Source: Crocinitomicaceae bacterium
GTDB taxonomy: Bacteria; Bacteroidota; Bacteroidia; Flavobacteriales_D; Crocinitomicaceae
NCBI GenBank assembly: GCA_016708105.1
Contig: JADJGJ010000001.1
Span: 2,294,001-2,358,000, forward strand
Direction: 5' to 3'
Length of the DNA: 64,000 nucleotides
Positions 63,493-64,000 of this stretch are shown piece by piece. The translations under genes and the position numbers were made by a program. The notes beneath the pieces are model-generated. The model was not told where the DNA came from. It saw only the letters and a list, made by a program, of their open reading frames with translations, and did not search any database. The stretch's first letter is position 1; each line of letters starts with the position of its first letter.

Positions 63493-64000
63493 GATAATCA
63501 GGTATTTTCAACATTCTTGAACCATACCATGAAAAAATTTCGCCGTCAACCAATTCAGTTCGGATACCCGTTTCAGCTTGCAAGGCGGTGGCATGATTTT
63601 CTTTAAATGGAAAAGGTTCTGAACTGAGAAATAAAACATCAGGTTTCAGTTCTTTTATTTTTTCAATGCTGATTTCAGGATAGCGTTGATCAGCGCCGTT
63701 GACAACATTCACCAAGCCACATTGCGTTAACACATCACTGATAAATGTGTGATTTCCTGCAAGCATCCAGGGTTTTGTCCAAATAAAATACAACACGCGC
63801 AAATTCACTTTCTCTATCTGATCAAAATTAAATTTGATTTGGTTCACCAGTTTATCAGCCTGCTCAGCACGATTACATATTTTTCCAACGTGGTCAATCA
63901 TCTCCAAAGCATCCTGAACGGTGTAAATATCGCTGATGTAAACCGGATATATTTTTTGCAATTGTTCAATATCATGCAATGTATTCTCTTCTTTATTGGC
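63452..64000 (-). CDS. BtuF/FepB-like ABC transporter substrate-binding protein (5' part missing)
   Basis: The C-terminal 182 codons of a periplasmic binding protein, cut by the right window edge. The frame runs in from 64000 with ANKEENTLHDIEQLQKIYPV, typical of BtuF-like cobalamin or siderophore binding proteins. It continues with VSDIYTVQDALEMID-type sequence, FIWTKPWMLAGNHTFISDVL, and the region LVNVVNGADQRYPEISIEKI, then KPDVLFLSSEPFPF. Vitamin B12 or iron-siderophore uptake is the likely role; icmF at 31713-35093 would need B12. The signal peptide and lipobox lie outside the window. Confidence 0.85.
   Translation of the reverse strand, partial: ANKEENTLHDIEQLQKIYPVYISDIYTVQDALEMIDHVGKICNRAEQADKLVNQIKFNFDQIEKVNLRVLYFIWTKPWMLAGNHTFISDVLTQCGLVNVVNGADQRYPEISIEKIKELKPDVLFLSSEPFPFKENHATALQAETGIRTELVDGEIFSWYGSRMLKIPDYLTQLKQRLQHNLQ

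Noticed and set aside
1..64000. CRISPR arrays, prophage or insertion sequences
   Set aside because: No regularly spaced repeats, cas genes, transposases or phage structural genes were found. The integrase-like domain is part of a methyltransferase.

Overview
The window looks like a chromosomal contig from a member of the Bacteroidota, most likely a Flavobacteriales/Crocinitomicaceae-like bacterium. The genus is a guess. Supporting features are a secreted protein with a type IX secretion C-terminal domain, a GWxTD-domain protein, a WbqC-family protein, a Reg_prop/Y_Y_Y sensor kinase with a LytTR-type partner, a menaquinone-type menC, low GC with few Shine-Dalgarno sequences, and repeated TAnnTTTG -7 boxes in front of genes on both strands.

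Layout. 1-3575: a two-component pair (response regulator cut by the window edge, and a large propeller sensor kinase), with a rho-independent terminator between them. 3773-9450: a compact, AT-rich, minus-strand defence operon with four genes: a C5 cytosine methyltransferase that carries an integrase-arm-like N-terminus, a ParB/DGQ-type protein, a HEPN protein (frameshifted), and an MvaI/BcnI-family restriction endonuclease. Its promoter is embedded in four TGTCCG repeats. 9719-31705: housekeeping and envelope genes (mltG, dapF, paaG-paaH, a WG-repeat secreted protein, menC, glycosyltransferase, recR, a von Willebrand protein, a lysine-rich histone-like protein, a pair of arsenosugar-associated genes, a TPR-SpoIIE phosphatase). 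31713-43702: fused isobutyryl-CoA mutase (icmF), ogt, hutD-like gene, SDR, Cu/Zn-type permease, a T9SS-secreted protein, an L,D-transpeptidase-like protein and prfC. 44570-51484: tRNA-Ser(UGA), GWxTD protein, three glycosyltransferases, lysA and an ACT-like protein. 51730-54505: a second complete Type II restriction-modification module (HTH controller, C5 methyltransferase, PD-(D/E)XK nuclease) with a palindromic operator candidate. 54600-64000: collagen-like Gly-rich lipoprotein, glucosaminidase-LysM protein, yaaA, MsrB-MsrA lipoprotein, DUF2157 protein, UPF1/IGHMBP2-like helicase, a membrane-anchored unknown, and the edge of a BtuF-like binding protein.

The most notable system is the four-gene operon at 3773-9450. 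It combines modification, restriction, a ParB/DGQ NTPase-like protein and a probable HEPN RNase in one tightly coupled transcript (gaps of 6 and 3 nt, then an ATGA overlap). Four genes in the window (HEPN gene, lysine-rich protein, yaaA, the 62081 gene) are each broken by a one-base change best placed in an A/T homopolymer. This pattern suggests sequencing or assembly error at least as much as true gene decay, although phase variation is possible for the HEPN gene.
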